The notes below the pieces were generated by a model. It saw only the letters and a list, made by a program, of their open reading frames with translations. It searched no databases and was not told the DNA's origin. Below are positions 47,370 to 59,149 of a stretch of DNA of 64,000 nucleotides, piece after piece. A program made the position numbers and the translations under genes. Numbering within the stretch: the stretch's first letter is position 1; every line of letters starts with the position of its first letter. This DNA comes from Cephalopachus bancanus (taxonomy: Eukaryota; Chordata; Mammalia; Primates; Tarsiidae): contig JAPVLO010000003.1 of NCBI GenBank assembly GCA_027257055.1, positions 13,643,501 through 13,707,500 on the forward strand. The letters run 5' to 3'.

Positions 47370-47840
47370 AGAAAATTCATTCATCAGATATTTATTAAGC
47401 ACCTACTGTGTGTCAGGCACTACTCCAAGTGCTTGGGAGACATCAGTGAACAGAATGAACTATCCCTGCTCTCGTGGGACATGTATTCTAATAGAGCAAG
47501 CTACAAAGAACAATAAACATTATAAATAAATGAATTTTTCAAAGAGAGCAAGGTAAGGGTAATAGGGAGAGAGACGGAGAGGGGAAGCTGCAATTTTAAA
47601 CAGGATTGAGAAACTTACTTAAATGTTTAAACAAAGACTTGAAGGGGGTGAGAGAGTTATTCGTGCAAGTCTAGGAGAATCTTCTGGGCAGAGGAAATGG
47701 CCAGTACCAAGGCCCTTGAGGGAGCATATCTAGGGTAAGGAGCCTGGTGGGCAAGAAGGAGGACTGCAGGGGGTGGAGTCAGTAGCAAGGGACAGAACGG
47801 AGGGCTCTCCATTTGTCAGTCAGCCCCAGGAAGGACTTGG
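47370..47840 (+). repeat. Ancient mammalian dispersed repeat
   Basis: 'attaagcacctactgtgtgt', 'catgtattctaatagagcaa', 'agacttgaagggggtgagag' and 'ggccagtaccaaggccctt' are in order. A common old mammalian repeat whose family name I could not fix. Confidence 0.6.
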
Positions 47841-47859
47841 CCTTTCCATCTGAGCAGGA

Positions 47860-48590
47860 CAGGAAGCCAAGCCAACTCGTCGCTGCCAAATGTGCTTGTC
47901 AACACATCAGAAAGTAAATGCTGTCCCTTTGGATGGTCACTTGATGCCAACTGGACGGTAAACACAGATTCAAATAAGGGTACTGAAATCATGTAGCAGC
48001 TCTCTGCCACATGAAGGGTCAGCCAGATGTTCCAGATTATGCATATATTTTAAATATTTTCATAGAAATGGAATGATAACACTCAACAATTATCTCTAGA
48101 GGGTACTCAAGCCTTCAGGAACACTTATGTGAACCCTCAGGGATACAAGGAGTTCAAAAAACACTCTTCTGGCATACACACTCTAAAACTGACAGAAGCC
48201 CAGTTTATAATGGGCCCATGGACCGCTATACAGGTTTGCTGCACATGGGAAAACAGAAATGGAAGCCTGGGGACTCTAAGATCCTGCTCTGGGAACTCAA
48301 AGCAGTAAGGATGCTTCTGTCAACAGAAGACTGAGGTGAGGAGACATGCAGAGCATGGAAATTGGCATCCTGAACTATGCCTGATCATATTTAAATAGTG
48401 GCTTTCCCTGAAAGGGGTGGTGTCATTTATAAAACCCAGGAAGAATGGGTTTGTCAGAAGTCTCTCAACCACTCATTCAAGTTCACATATGAAAAACAGA
48501 GGAAGAAAAAGAAAAACACCCAGGTAATGAAAAATAGGCATACAGTGGTCATGACTTTGAAAAGCCAGCAATGATGTAGGAAATACTCAG
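47860..48590. other. Intergenic segment without recognised features
   Basis: Nothing recognised. Confidence 0.35.
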
Positions 48591-48600
48591 TAATTTTTTT

Positions 48601-48889
48601 TCTTGGGGGGGGTTCGAGTCTCACTTTGTTGCCCAGGCTGGAGTACAGTGGCACGCTCACGGCCACCACAGCCTTGACCTAGTGGGCTCAGGAGATCCTT
48701 CCACCCCAGCCTTCCAAGTAGCTGGAACTGCAGGCATGTGCCACCACATCGGCTAATTTTTTGATTCATTGTAGAGACAAGGTCTCACCAAGTTGCTCAG
48801 ACTAGTCTCGAACCCCTAGGCTCAGGCAATCCTCTTGCCTCCGTCTCCCAAAGTGCTGGGATTATAGGTGTGAGCCACTGAACCCAGCC
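48601..48889 (-). repeat. Alu dimer
   Basis: Reverse. The tail end is altered to 'cttggggggggttcgagtct'. Imperfect TSD around 'agtaattttt'. Confidence 0.9.
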
Positions 48890-48939
48890 TAGTAATTTTT
48901 AATAGAAAGATTCCAGGGAGGAGGGGCAGGAATAATACT

Positions 48940-49130
48940 GAAAGCAGTGTTTCTCAAAGTGTGATTCAGAAAGCACTTATATCAAGATCATCTTGCAGGG
49001 AGAAGTCCCTGTAGAAAAGAAGTCCTTGTAGAGAAGCAGACTCCTGGCCTTAGTCAAGACCTTCTAAATCTCTAGGTGTGGGTCCCAGGAACGTGTATTT
49101 TATAATTTACTAGAAGAATCTTATGCACAC
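48940..49130 (+). mobile_element. MER5A-like DNA relic
   Basis: 'agtgtttctcaaagtgtgat' opens it. The 3' part has 'cttatgcacactgaagt'. A duplicated 'agtcc(c/t)tgtagaraag' lies inside. Confidence 0.6.
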
Positions 49131-49479
49131 TGAAGTTCTATAACTGTCCTACGACTGTTAGTATATAGACACCAAGAACATAATCTGAGTAATAAACTAA
49201 GAGACTGGAAAATTTTACTAAGAGATAATGGTCTTGTAGGTATCACTGATGCTTGTGTGGATGGGACCGAGGATCAAAGCGTCAACTTCTTAAAGAAGGT
49301 ACACATAGAAAGGGGTAGAAAGAGAGGGGAAGAGGATGTAGAGAGAGATCCCCCATGGGCAAAGAGGAACTTCCAACTGTCAGGCTGTCTGTCCTTGATC
49401 TTGGATTTTTGATGTCATCTGTCACACTCTTCTGGGATGAGGAGCAAGCTAACCATGTGACTGGAGAGGAGGTGGTAAT

Positions 49480-49735
49480 GGGGGTAGTAGTGGTGGGGGT
49501 GATGTTTGCTAAGAGGTGTGGACTTTATTATAAACACACTGAAGTATGTGGGATACACAAAAAACTGAAACTAGAAAGATCATCACCTCCCAAAGAGGAA
49601 AAGGACTAATGGGGCAGGGGAGGGATGAAAATTTACTTTTTTGCCATAAACCTTTTTGTACCTTCTGAACTTTCTACCATGTCATGTATAACCTAATTAA
49701 AAATAAAGTTCTCTTTGGAAAAAAGTCACGAAGTA
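49480..49735 (+). repeat. Old L1-type 3' relic
   Basis: 'gccataaacctttttgtacc' followed by 'cctaattaaaaataaagttc' fits an old L1 3' end. Confidence 0.45.
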
Positions 49736-49739
49736 TGCA

Positions 49740-51050
49740 TATCATTTTTTTCAAAATTATTTTGCTTTCCATCTTGGCTAACTAAATTTTGCTTACTAAG
49801 TGCAAAGCTCAGATTTCTTGACAAGTCAAGGCACTAACTACGACCAGGGCACAACAATGTATACTTCACTTGAAAGAAACAGCTGTAGGTCAAGAATTCT
49901 CGGTCTTATTGGAAATTCACATGACTGAGGGATGAAACAGAAAAGAGGACTTTTGGATGAGGATAAAAGAGAAAGAAAAATGGCTTCGGTGACCTTGGGA
50001 TCAGGAATGATGCTTCCTGGACACGGTTGGTAGCAAAATGGTCAGAAAAGTGAAATGGAGAATTTCAACTGCCCAGGCCTCTACCGGAAGTTACATTCAT
50101 GAAAAGAAGATCATCGGAAAACCTCTTCTTTCTTGGCTTACCATTTTATTCTCAAGAAACTGGAAATCTGCCCTGGGCCCAGGAGAACACTGTGCTCCCA
50201 ACTTCTGGTGACATTTCAAGAAGGAGGGTTGCTGTTCAGCCTGCCCAGTGCTCTGATATTTCTAGCGTTGCATGGATGACACAACACAGGATTTCCTCAA
50301 CTGCGCCCCGATGTCCTGCTAGGATGTCTTTCTCATTTTTTCCATGGTACACACAGTCATTGCATCACGGTCCAAATGAACTGTCCGGCATTGCCTCTGT
50401 AAACATGAGTCACGTGTGAAGTTAAGGGAATCTGTTCAACTAGGGACAGCAGAGTTCTAAGGCACATCATCTTCATAGGAGGGGTGCAGGTTGATGAGGC
50501 TCACAGCATTTCCTGCCAAGATGCCCAAGCAGTGCTTAGGTCACTCACTTCATGCAGCAGTCACTAAGGCCTACAGAGAAATTGCTTTTCTTCATCCTTC
50601 ATCCATCTTAACGTCCCTGCTGGGGTAAACTTCTCCAGCCATCATACCAGAATACATTATTCTTTCCCCATGTTTTTCACCTTCTTGGTCTTGTCTCAGA
50701 TTGGTCCTTGATGCCACCACCTTGTCCAGCTTTGGTCATCCCATCCCAAGCACAGGCACAAACCTCTTTCTTGCTCCACCTTGAAGGATGAAGGCCACCT
50801 ATATCAACCTCCAGAAACAACACATTCTACCATCTCTGCTTGTAAAATCTCATTTAAGGTTCATCTCAGAAGTTACCTCTTCCCAGATTATTTCCACTGG
50901 TTGTGAGCTCTCTAACTCCTTTGTACCGTGTGGCATTTGATCTGTTATTTCCTGCCTTTCATGTTTTCACTTGCATTTAGTTATTAATGTAGGTGCCCCT
51001 ATTTGAAGGCTCTTAAACAATCCTTTGTAACATCTTCCTGATGCCACATG
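49740..51050. other. Intergenic segment without recognised genes
   Basis: Mostly unassigned. The 50590-51010 text may be an old LINE relic. The open frame at 50099-50419 shows no domain. Confidence 0.3.
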
Positions 51051-51088
51051 GACTGTGACTATTATTTCCTTCACTCCCTTCCAATTGG

Positions 51089-51199
51089 GAAGCTGCTCCA
51101 ATTTTGTCAGCCTCAGTGACAGTATTTTATCCTCATGCTATAGAGTAAATGCATTGAGATCAGCTTTCATATCTCTAATCTTGCACAATCTGCAGTAAT
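51089..51199 (+). repeat. 111 bp direct duplication, copy 1
   Basis: Matches 52091-52201 without gaps and with about ten differences. Contains 'tcatatctctaatcttgcac'. Confidence 0.9.
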
Positions 51200-51204
51200 C
51201 AGTT

Positions 51205-51257
51205 CCCTCCCTCCCTCCCTTGCTCCCTACTTCTTTTCCTTCCTTCCTTTCTTTCTT
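51205..51257 (+). repeat. (CCCT/TTCC)n pyrimidine tract
   Basis: CCCT then TTCC units joined to the tail end of the reverse AluJ that follows. Confidence 0.85.
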
Positions 51258-51529
51258 GAGTCAGGGTTTCACTCTGTTGCCCAGGCCAGAGTGTAGTGAC
51301 ACAATCAAGGCTCACTGAAGCATTGACCTCCTGGGCTCAGGCAATCCTTCTTCCTTGGCCTCCTGAGTAGCTGGGACAACAGATGCATGCCAACACATCT
51401 GGCTAATTTTTTGTAGAGACGAGATCTCATTATGTTGCCTAGGCTGGTCTCAAACTCCTGGGCCCAAGCAATCCTCTGTCTTGGCCTTTCAAAGTACTGG
51501 GATTACAGAATGAGCCACCATGCCTGACC
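51258..51529 (-). repeat. AluJ-like dimer
   Basis: Reverse, older wording ('gagtcagggtttcactctgt', 'tagctgggacaacagatgc'). Confidence 0.85.
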
Positions 51530-52090
51530 AATGTGATTATTATTTCTAAGCAAAGTAGGCGAAGGGCTATAATTCCCTTCCAAAAAATTGTTTGCCTTTC
51601 TGCAGTGAGCAAAAGAGTTATGTTGTATCCAAAGGTCCTTTGTCAAAAATACTTCCAGAATTTTTCTCGCTAGCTTGATAATCAATCAATAGAAAGAAAA
51701 CACATACAGACAAATGGTAGACAGATGTGTATCCTAAATAAGGTATAACTGATCTGTGATTGGCTATCACTATGCCCTCTCAGTTTCTTGCCTTTGTGAA
51801 AAATTTAAAGAGCTGGGATGCCCCTCAACCTCCAGACTCAAGAATCACCTAGTTGTGCCGTCAGTAGGTGAGGGAGGTGTGTTTTCCACCTGCATTGCTG
51901 AGTGAGCTAATTTCAAACTGTTCCAGCACCCACAGCCTCCATATTTAGGCAGAAGGACTGGGAATAACACAGTCAGTAAAATCCCTCATAGAAATTACCA
52001 GGAAATAAAAGGAAGCTAAACTCTCTTGGTGTCTCATGGCTTCAATTTTACTGCAATCTAGTATCATACACAGTAAACTCTCCACCATAG

Positions 52091-52201
52091 GAAACTGCTC
52101 CAATTTTGTCAGCTTCTGTGACAATATTTTATCTTCATGCTATAGAGTAAATGCGTTGAGGTCAGCCTTCATATCTCTAATCTTGCACGATCTGCAGTAA
52201 C
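52091..52201 (+). repeat. 111 bp direct duplication, copy 2
   Basis: Second copy, same orientation, 1002 bases from the first. Confidence 0.9.
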
Positions 52202-52529
52202 CATTTTTCTTTGAGTGCCCGGGTGGGCTCAGGGGCCCCTCCCTCTGCATTTAGATTCCACTAGATTTACACTTTAACATACTATATGCAATTGAGCAAG
52301 TCTGCTACCCCAACTGTGAACTTTCTGACATATTTTCTTGTATCGGGAGCCTAAGTAGAATCTGGTACTTACTAAGAGTGTGATGAGTGAGTGAATTAGT
52401 TGACATTGGATTACCTTATTGGTATGCCCAAGTCAGGTCATGTCTCTTGACATATTAAGGCCAGTGTGTTACTTTCCATTATACTTGGTTCAGTGATATT
52501 TTAAAATGTGCAGAATACTAACACATATT

Positions 52530-52826
52530 TCTTTTTCTTTTTTTTTGAGTAAGAGTCTCACTCTGTTGCCCAGGCTGGAGTGCAGTAGCAAACTCATGGT
52601 CACTGAAGCCTAGACCTGCTGGGCTCAGGCGATCCTTCCACCTCGGCCTTCCAAGTAGCTGGAACTACAGATGCACGTCACCACGCCCGGCTAATTTTTT
52701 TATTTATTGTAGAGATGAGATCTTGCCAAGTTGCCCAGGCTGATCTCGAACTCCTGGCCCAGGCAATCCTCTCACCTCGGTCTCCTAAACTGCTAGGTTT
52801 ATAGGTATGAGCCACCATGCCCAACC
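52530..52826 (-). repeat. Alu dimer
   Basis: Reverse, lineage family. The last arm is diverged ('ctaaactgctaggtttatag'). Confidence 0.9.
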
Positions 52827-52830
52827 TAAA

Positions 52831-53124
52831 CTTTTTTTTTTTGAGTCGGAGTCTCACTCTGTTGTCCAGGCTGAAGTGTAGTGGCACGTTCACAGCCACC
52901 TCAACCTTGACCTGCTGGGCTCAGGTGATCTTTCTGCCTCAGCCTTCCAAGTAGCTGGAACCACAGGCCCGCATCACCATACCCAGCTACTTTTTTTGAT
53001 TTATTGTAGAAATGAGGTCTTGCCAGGTTGCCCAGGCTGGTCTTGAACCTGTGGGCTCAGGCAATTCTCTCACCTCCACCTCCCAAAGTGCTGGGATTAT
53101 AGGCGTCAACCACTGCACCTGGCT
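52831..53124 (-). repeat. Alu dimer adjacent to the previous one
   Basis: Reverse, head-to-tail with a gap of a few bases; separate insertion. Confidence 0.92.
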
Positions 53125-53129
53125 CCATA

Positions 53130-54355
53130 TTTCACATGGCAATTCACATTAGGGAACAATTTCCCGACAGTGTTATCTAGATTCTTCTCAAGCTCCCTGT
53201 GTTGAAGTCAGTCTTTTATTTCATGCTGGGTTTCTGACCCAAACACAGCATGTGCCGGTTATGGAAAGAAAATAAAGGTCAGTTTTCCATGGTTTGGATA
53301 AACAGGTGACCGTGGGAACATGTACAGTTCTGTCTCTAGTTTTGGTAAAGTCAGTGAAAACCCAATCTGGCCTGGCTCTCCTGTGTACCCTCACGGAAAT
53401 GGAAATAGACAAGGACTATCAAACAAGAGGAAATGGAGCCATTCAGCAAAGCCAGCTTTGGCATACGGAGCAAAGTATTGGTCCCATTTCCAAGGGAAAA
53501 TATCTCCTTAGCTACTTATTAGGAAACACTGAAGTAATCTTGAAAACTGTGCTATATAAGTTAAAAATACAGACCCCATCTATTCAATGGAAAAATCCAA
53601 ATGCAGATAAAGACTTGTGGACAAAAATGAGTCCTTATAGCACTGCTGTAATTGCTTAAATATGTGAAATAAGCAACTGAATGAATATAAAATAGTATGT
53701 CTCATTGATTAATTTATAATTCAAAATTATTTTACAAAGAGATTGTAGTGACATGGGAAACATGCTAGTAATATATTTTAGATGAAGAGTGTAAGACATA
53801 AAGCTGTAATTACAATATAACTTTATAAAGAAAAACACATTTGTGCATATTAAAAAGTCTGAAAGAAAATGCACTAAAAGGTTTAAGAGCAGTTGATTCT
53901 AGATAATGTCTAGTGATGTTAATTTTATTTTATGTATTTTTTTTAAAAAAACTTCTACAACATACATGTAGCACTTCAAAAATCAGAAAGGAACATTTTT
54001 ATAAACCTATATAGCCAATATAAAACATAAAACTTCAAATTGCTCCCAGGAGCAAATACATAAAATATGTAGGAGCATATTTTGATATCAGGGTGATTCT
54101 AACACTGACCACAAGAATTTAATGATCCTCCTATGGGAGGATCAACCGTAGTGTTCCTCTCACTCCTTTACATGAGCTCTGCCTGTAGTTCTGCTGAGTC
54201 CTAGAGTCCCCATAAGTAGGGATGCCCATGAGCCATGGAAGTGCTTAGCAAAATCAATTGGACTCCTTCATGCATGAACTTAAACTGGAGAACAAAGGGG
54301 AAAAAGTTAGAAGATACACAGAAATAGTCTGTATCAAGAGGCAGCCACAGTAACT
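53130..54355. other. Intergenic segment without recognised genes
   Basis: No clear repeat. A 121-codon open frame (53294-53659) shows no domain or known family. Confidence 0.35.
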
Positions 54356-54473
54356 GATAGAACACAGTGATCCCCAAAGAAGTGACCTCTGGTGTCCATA
54401 CTCCTGTGAGTACCCCTTTACACGCTAAGGCTGACAATGGCCACATGATTTGATTTCAACAGTGGGACATTGT

Positions 54474-54495
54474 CAGGTAGGTATTTGATAGGCAT
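54474..54495 (+). other. 22-mer close to human miR-3927-3p
   Basis: Differs at one position (G for A at base 8) from the human mature miRNA as I remember it. It lies in the MLT1-like LTR, about 12.6 kb upstream of the PTPN3 island. No pairing arm is visible on either side, so a functional hairpin is not supported here. Confidence 0.35.
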
Positions 54496-54665
54496 TTGTG
54501 CATTGGGGTTGGCCCTCTTAGAGCCCTGAGGCCACCATACTCTTAAGAAGTCTGAGACAAAGAACTTCATCGTGAGGATTCCACCCCTGCCAGATTTGTC
54601 AGAACTGACCCCAGAGCTGACCAGTAGAAGACCACTCAGCCAACACACTGCATCATGAGAAATTT

Positions 54666-54962
54666 TTTATTTTTATTTGTTTATTTATTTATTTTGATTG
54701 GAATCTCACTCCTTCACCCAGGTTGGAGTGCAGTGGCATGGATGCTCATGGCCACCCCAGCGTCCAGTGATCCTTCTGCCCCAGCCTTCCAAGTAGCCGG
54801 AACTACAGACATGTGCTACCACACCCGGCTATTTTTATTTTATTGTAGAGATGAGGTCTTGCCAAGTTGCCCGGGCTGGTCTTGAAACCGAGGGCTCAGG
54901 CAATACCCTCGCCTCAGCCTCCCAAAGTGCTGGGATTACAGGCTGAGCCACCAAGCCCAGCC
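54666..54962 (-). repeat. Alu dimer inserted in the MLT1 LTR
   Basis: Reverse with T/ATTT tail. Perfect 15 bp TSD catcatgagaaattt at 54651-54665 and 54963-54977. Confidence 0.95.
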
Positions 54963-55109
54963 CATCATGAGAAATTTAAAAAAAAATCATTATTGTCTTT
55001 AGCCACAAAGTTTTAGGAGTGTTTTGTTACCAGCAATGAATAAATAAGACTAGTACAACAGGGACTCCTGTTTTTGAGGCTACCCTTTGACTTTCTGCAT
55101 TATTTTAAG

Positions 55110-55375
55110 GTAGTGGTTCTCAAACCTCAGCATTCAAAGAGGTGAGTCAAAATGCAGGTGTCTTCAGAGGAGGGATGTTGCTGGTCCCATTCACCGTTAC
55201 ATCCCTGGAATGGTGTTGGCCGCATAGCAAGACCTAAAAAAATGTGGTAAATAAATGGACAAATGGATCTTGGGAGTTTGCTTAAAATATAGATTCCAGG
55301 GTTCACCTCTGGAGATTCCAATTTGTAGGTCTGGGTGAGGTCCAGGAAATTGCATGTGAGTGAAGCTGAGGCAGG
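55110..55375 (+). mobile_element. MER5A-like DNA relic, interrupted
   Basis: 'tagtggttctcaaacctcag' at the left. 'gggagtttgcttaaaatata' and 'gattccagggttcacctctg' lie at the right, with unrelated bases between. Confidence 0.55.
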
Positions 55376-55490
55376 TGGCCTATGGACCACATTTTTGCCA
55401 TCAGGGACTCAAATTATCCTTGCAACCAAAAGAGGCCAATTGACCAAATTTCCAGCTGGCTGTGCATCAGGCTGTGCCTGGGAAGCTGTT

Positions 55491-55788
55491 CTTTTTCTTT
55501 TCTTTTCTTTTCTTTTTTTCTGAGTTGGAGTCTCACTCTTTCGCCCAGGATGGAGTGCAGTGGCATGCTCACAGCCACCGCAGTCTTGACCTTCTGGGCT
55601 CACCTCAGTGTTCCAAGTAGCCAGAACTACAGGTGGGTGCACCATGCCCGGCTTATTTTTTGATTTATTGTAGAGACAAGGTCTCACCAAGTTGCCCTGA
55701 CTGGTCTCGAACCCCTGAGCTCAGGCAATCCTCTCGCCTTGGCCTCCCAAAGTGCTGGGATTATTGGCTTGAGTCACCACACCCAGCA
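55491..55788 (-). repeat. Alu dimer
   Basis: Reverse with a (TTTTC)n tail. The first arm lacks about 15 bases. Confidence 0.92.
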
Positions 55789-56084
55789 GGGAGCTTCTTA
55801 ATGATATTGCTTCTGGGTCCTCACCCTTGACCTGTGGAACCTGAAAATCCCTGAAGGTGGAGACTCACAATCTATATGATAAAAAAGCTCCTAGATGAAG
55901 TGGATGCAACTGGTCCACCCACAGATTGGGGGGCATTTGGAAACCACTTAGCGAACCAATACAAGTCTCCAAAAGTCATTTGGCAGCTAAGTATACTTTT
56001 CTTACTCCCTGCAACAAAGAACATGCTCCTACTTCGTTAAACGTTATCACTCTCATCTTTCGGGCTTTTTGGAGAAAGGTTTTT

Positions 56085-56374
56085 TTTTTTTTTTTTTGAG
56101 TTGGAGTCTCACTCTGTCACCTAGGCTGGAGTGCAGTGCCACGTTCCTGGCCACCGCAGCCTCAACCTGCTGGACTCTGGCGATCCTTCCGCCTCAGCCT
56201 TCCAAGTAGCTGGAACTACAGGTGTGCGCCACCTACCCAGCTCATTTTTTGACTTATTGTAGAGATGAGGTCTCACCAAGTTGCCCGGGCTGGTCTCGAA
56301 TCTGTGGGCTCAGGCAATCCACTCACCTCAGCCTCCCAAAGTGCGGGATTACAGGCTGAGCCACCAAGCCTGGC
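56085..56374 (-). repeat. Alu dimer
   Basis: Reverse, lineage family. Perfect 16 bp TSD ttggagaaaggttttt at 56069-56084 and 56375-56390. Confidence 0.95.
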
Positions 56375-56859
56375 TTGGAGAAAGGTTTTTATTTTTATTG
56401 CCAGAAATTTGTTAGAGACTCCTTCTCACTGTGTCATCTGTCAACAGATGTTGGTAACACCTGCTTCCTGAATGCATGAGAACTAAATGAGATAAGGTGT
56501 ATGGCTGCTCGTTGAAAATGGAAACACCGCCCACAGGATTTTTAAGCCTTTAATCATAAGTATATCATGTAGGGGATTAACATAGTTTATCTATTTTTAG
56601 GTAATCAATCATATGCGGTACCTTGCTCCTCCTAAGAGTCAGGTTTTTGGGACCCCTACACAGAATGTTTCAGGGAAGAGTAACCCTAGATACATTTCTG
56701 GATTCTTCACATGGTACGCAAAGGCCTTCAATATCAGGAATCTGCAAAACCTCGTTCTTTCCTTCTGGCCCTTCTTCCCTCCTCCTCCTGATCCCAAGTG
56801 TCAGCCCTTCCAGAGCATAAATGCATTATGGTGGTTGGTTCACCTCTCTCACTAACCCT

Positions 56860-57195
56860 GGCTCAAGCTGTGCACTGTATCTGGAATGTTCTTTATTCTT
56901 GTCCATCCCACCCACCTGGACCTTTTCCGAACCTTTGGTGTCTCTTACTGTGTCTCACCCTCTGGTCAGATGGAGTTGACTGGCAGCTGACTTGAACCCC
57001 TACTGGACATTTATCCAAGCCCTTGGAACATTCAGTTGCACTTACCTAAGTGTTTAACTCTTCTCCCTTTCTGCACCGAACCCAAACTCTCTGAGGGCAG
57101 AGACTTTTCTTTACTCATCCCAGGTCTCCAGCCCTTAGCACAATTTATGACTTAGAGAATGAATTAATAAATATTTGTTGATGGAGTGTATGAAA
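56860..57195 (+). repeat. L2 LINE 3' relic
   Basis: 'tgtatctggaatgttcttta', 'ctctctgagggcagagactt' and 'ttaataaatatttgttgatg' are L2 3' blocks. Confidence 0.75.
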
Positions 57196-57489
57196 GTTAG
57201 AGGTCCTCTTTGACGGGTTTGAACTTTTGAGCAAAGGAAGTTACCCACCCCTGGAGGTGGCCTGCTTCTGGTTTCCTGCTATTGCCTTTGTCCTTTTCTC
57301 CTCTCTGTGCAGAGACTTATGAAAATCAAACAACTTGCAATAAGCTGCTTGCTTGAGCTTTCTCTGGAGGGGAGTATCTAGCAGGCTTAGATGGCTTTGC
57401 CTAAGTGGGTATTCTGTGTAAATGTAGTATTTGATATAAATGCCTAGATTAAGATATTAATGTGAAGTCTCGTCTGAGGGCCAATTCTT

Positions 57490-58260
57490 AAGTTTTGGTG
57501 CCTACTAGACACTTCCAGCTGGATGTCCCACGAATGCTTCAAACTCAACAGGTCCCAGACTGACAGACCAACTCAGTCCCATAAGCTTGCTCTTTATCCA
57601 TTTATTATCCACCCAGTTACCCAGACTCCAAGTCCCACATCCCAAGACCTCCCTCTTTCTTGCCAAACAAGAAAATGACATGATCTATGGACTTTGCAGC
57701 AATTTGGTTGGATGTAGAGTCTATTATACTCAGTGATCTATCACAGAGACAAAGAACAAAGTACCATATATTCTCACTCATAAGCGGACCTTGAACAACT
57801 ATCATAATACTATATGAAAGGGATTGGCAGTAGTGGGAAACTGCCGGGGGTGGGGGGGGGACACCACATCAACAAGGGTTCCTGCATAATGAACATTTGT
57901 ATACCTAACCTTGAATTGTACCCCACATCTTTAAAAGTAAAAATTTAAAAAAATAGAAAATGACACGTTCTCCCCATCAGATCCTCCCCAATATTTCTCA
58001 CATCCTTCCCAAGCCCTGCTTTATGCTTCAGGACCACCTTATCTTTCACCAAGACTCTTGCAAATAGCCTCCTAATTGGTCTGCCAGGTTCCTTTCATTT
58101 TCCCTCAAAATACTGGTAACATGTAAATGTTACTAAAGCATAGGCTTGAATACATTACTCTTCTGCTTGAAAGTTTGCAATGACTCCCCATGGCCCATGT
58201 ATTGGATAAAACTTGAACTCCCTAGTCTGTACCATATTTCAGGGTAACAAAGTTATATAA
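57490..58260 (-). repeat. Ancient mammalian dispersed repeat split by an L1
   Basis: 'aatagcctcctaattggtct', 'cttgaaagtttgcaatgact' and 'ttggataaaacttgaactcc' are the reverse of the repeat seen at 60.34 kb. Confidence 0.5.
57683..57954 (+). repeat. L1 LINE 3' end, lineage-specific, 5'-truncated
   Basis: L1 wording 'atcacagagacaaagaacaa' and 'attctcactcataagcggac', a G-rich tract, then 'catctttaaaagtaaaaatt'. TSD agaaaatgacatg (57670-57682) and agaaaatgacacg (57955-57967) marks a ~270 bp insertion. Confidence 0.88.
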
Positions 58261-58339
58261 TCAGATGCCATTCTTGGGAAGTGAGAGTGTGAAGAAGAGA
58301 CAAAAAGACAGCAATCATTCATTCAACAAATATTGATTA

Positions 58340-58667
58340 GGACAGGCGCAGTGGGCCATACCTACAATCTGAGATACCTGCAATCTCAGTACTTTGGGAG
58401 GCTGAGGCAGGAGGCTGAGGCAGAAGGATCACTTGAGGCCAGAAATTTGAGACCACCTGGGGCAATTTAGCAAGATCCCATCTCTACAAAAATTTTTAGA
58501 AAAACTAACAGGACATAGCAGCACACACCCTTATTACCAGGTACTCAGGAAGCTGAGGTGGGAGGATTGTTTGAGCCCAGGAGTTCCAGGCTGCAGTGAG
58601 CTATGATTGCATCATTGTACTACAGCCTAAGTGACAGAGCAAGACCCTGTTTATACATTTAAAAATT
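58340..58667 (+). repeat. AluJ-like dimer
   Basis: Old and diverged, with a local repeat of 'aggctgaggcagaagg'-type text and a 'gaccctgttta' end. Confidence 0.82.
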
Positions 58668-58962
58668 GGCCGGGTGCAGTGGCTCATATCTACAACCCAG
58701 CACTTTGGTAGGCTGAGGTGAGAGGATCGCCTGAGCCCATGGGTTCGAGACCAGCCTGGGCAACATGGTGAGACCTTATCTATACAATAAATCAAGAAAA
58801 AATTAGCTGGGTATGGTGGCACTTGCCTGTGGTTCCAGCTACTTGGAAGGTTGAGGTGGAAGAATCACTTGAGCCCAGCAGGTCAAGGCTGTAGTGGCTG
58901 TGAGTGTGCCACTGCACTCTAGCCTGGGCAACAGAGTGAGATCCTGACTGAAAAAAAATTTA
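58668..58962 (+). repeat. Alu dimer directly after the AluJ
   Basis: Inserted in the AluJ tail, same orientation. Lineage family. Confidence 0.9.
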
Positions 58963-59149
58963 AGAAGTACCTACAAGATATTGACTAACACTAACTATAT
59001 GTCATGTACTGTTCTAGGTTCTGTGGATACAGTGAAGACCTTGATTTCATGGTGCTTATATGAGAAAGAGAAGAAAATGGTGTCATTGATATCTGCTCGT
59101 AAGATGACCTGGTAACTAGAGCTCTATCCTGAAAAATGAGGAGTGTGAT

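Larger units (their letters stand above)
54365..55045 (+). mobile_element. MLT1-type LTR (ERVL-MaLR), split by an Alu
   Basis: Order of 'agtgatccccaaagaagtg', 'agtgggacattgtcaggtag', 'ttgtgcattggggttggccc' then, after the Alu, 'gtctttagccacaaagtttt' and 'tttgttaccagcaatg' fits an old MaLR solo LTR. No internal retroviral genes are present. Confidence 0.75.

Noticed and set aside
53294..53659. 121-codon plus-strand open frame
   Set aside because: Amino-acid composition looks ordinary but nothing resembles a known domain, and no Kozak context or partner exon could be identified.
54400..54560. A working MIR3927 hairpin
   Set aside because: Only the 3p-like arm is visible; no complementary arm within about 70 bases on either side, so an RNA gene is not annotated.
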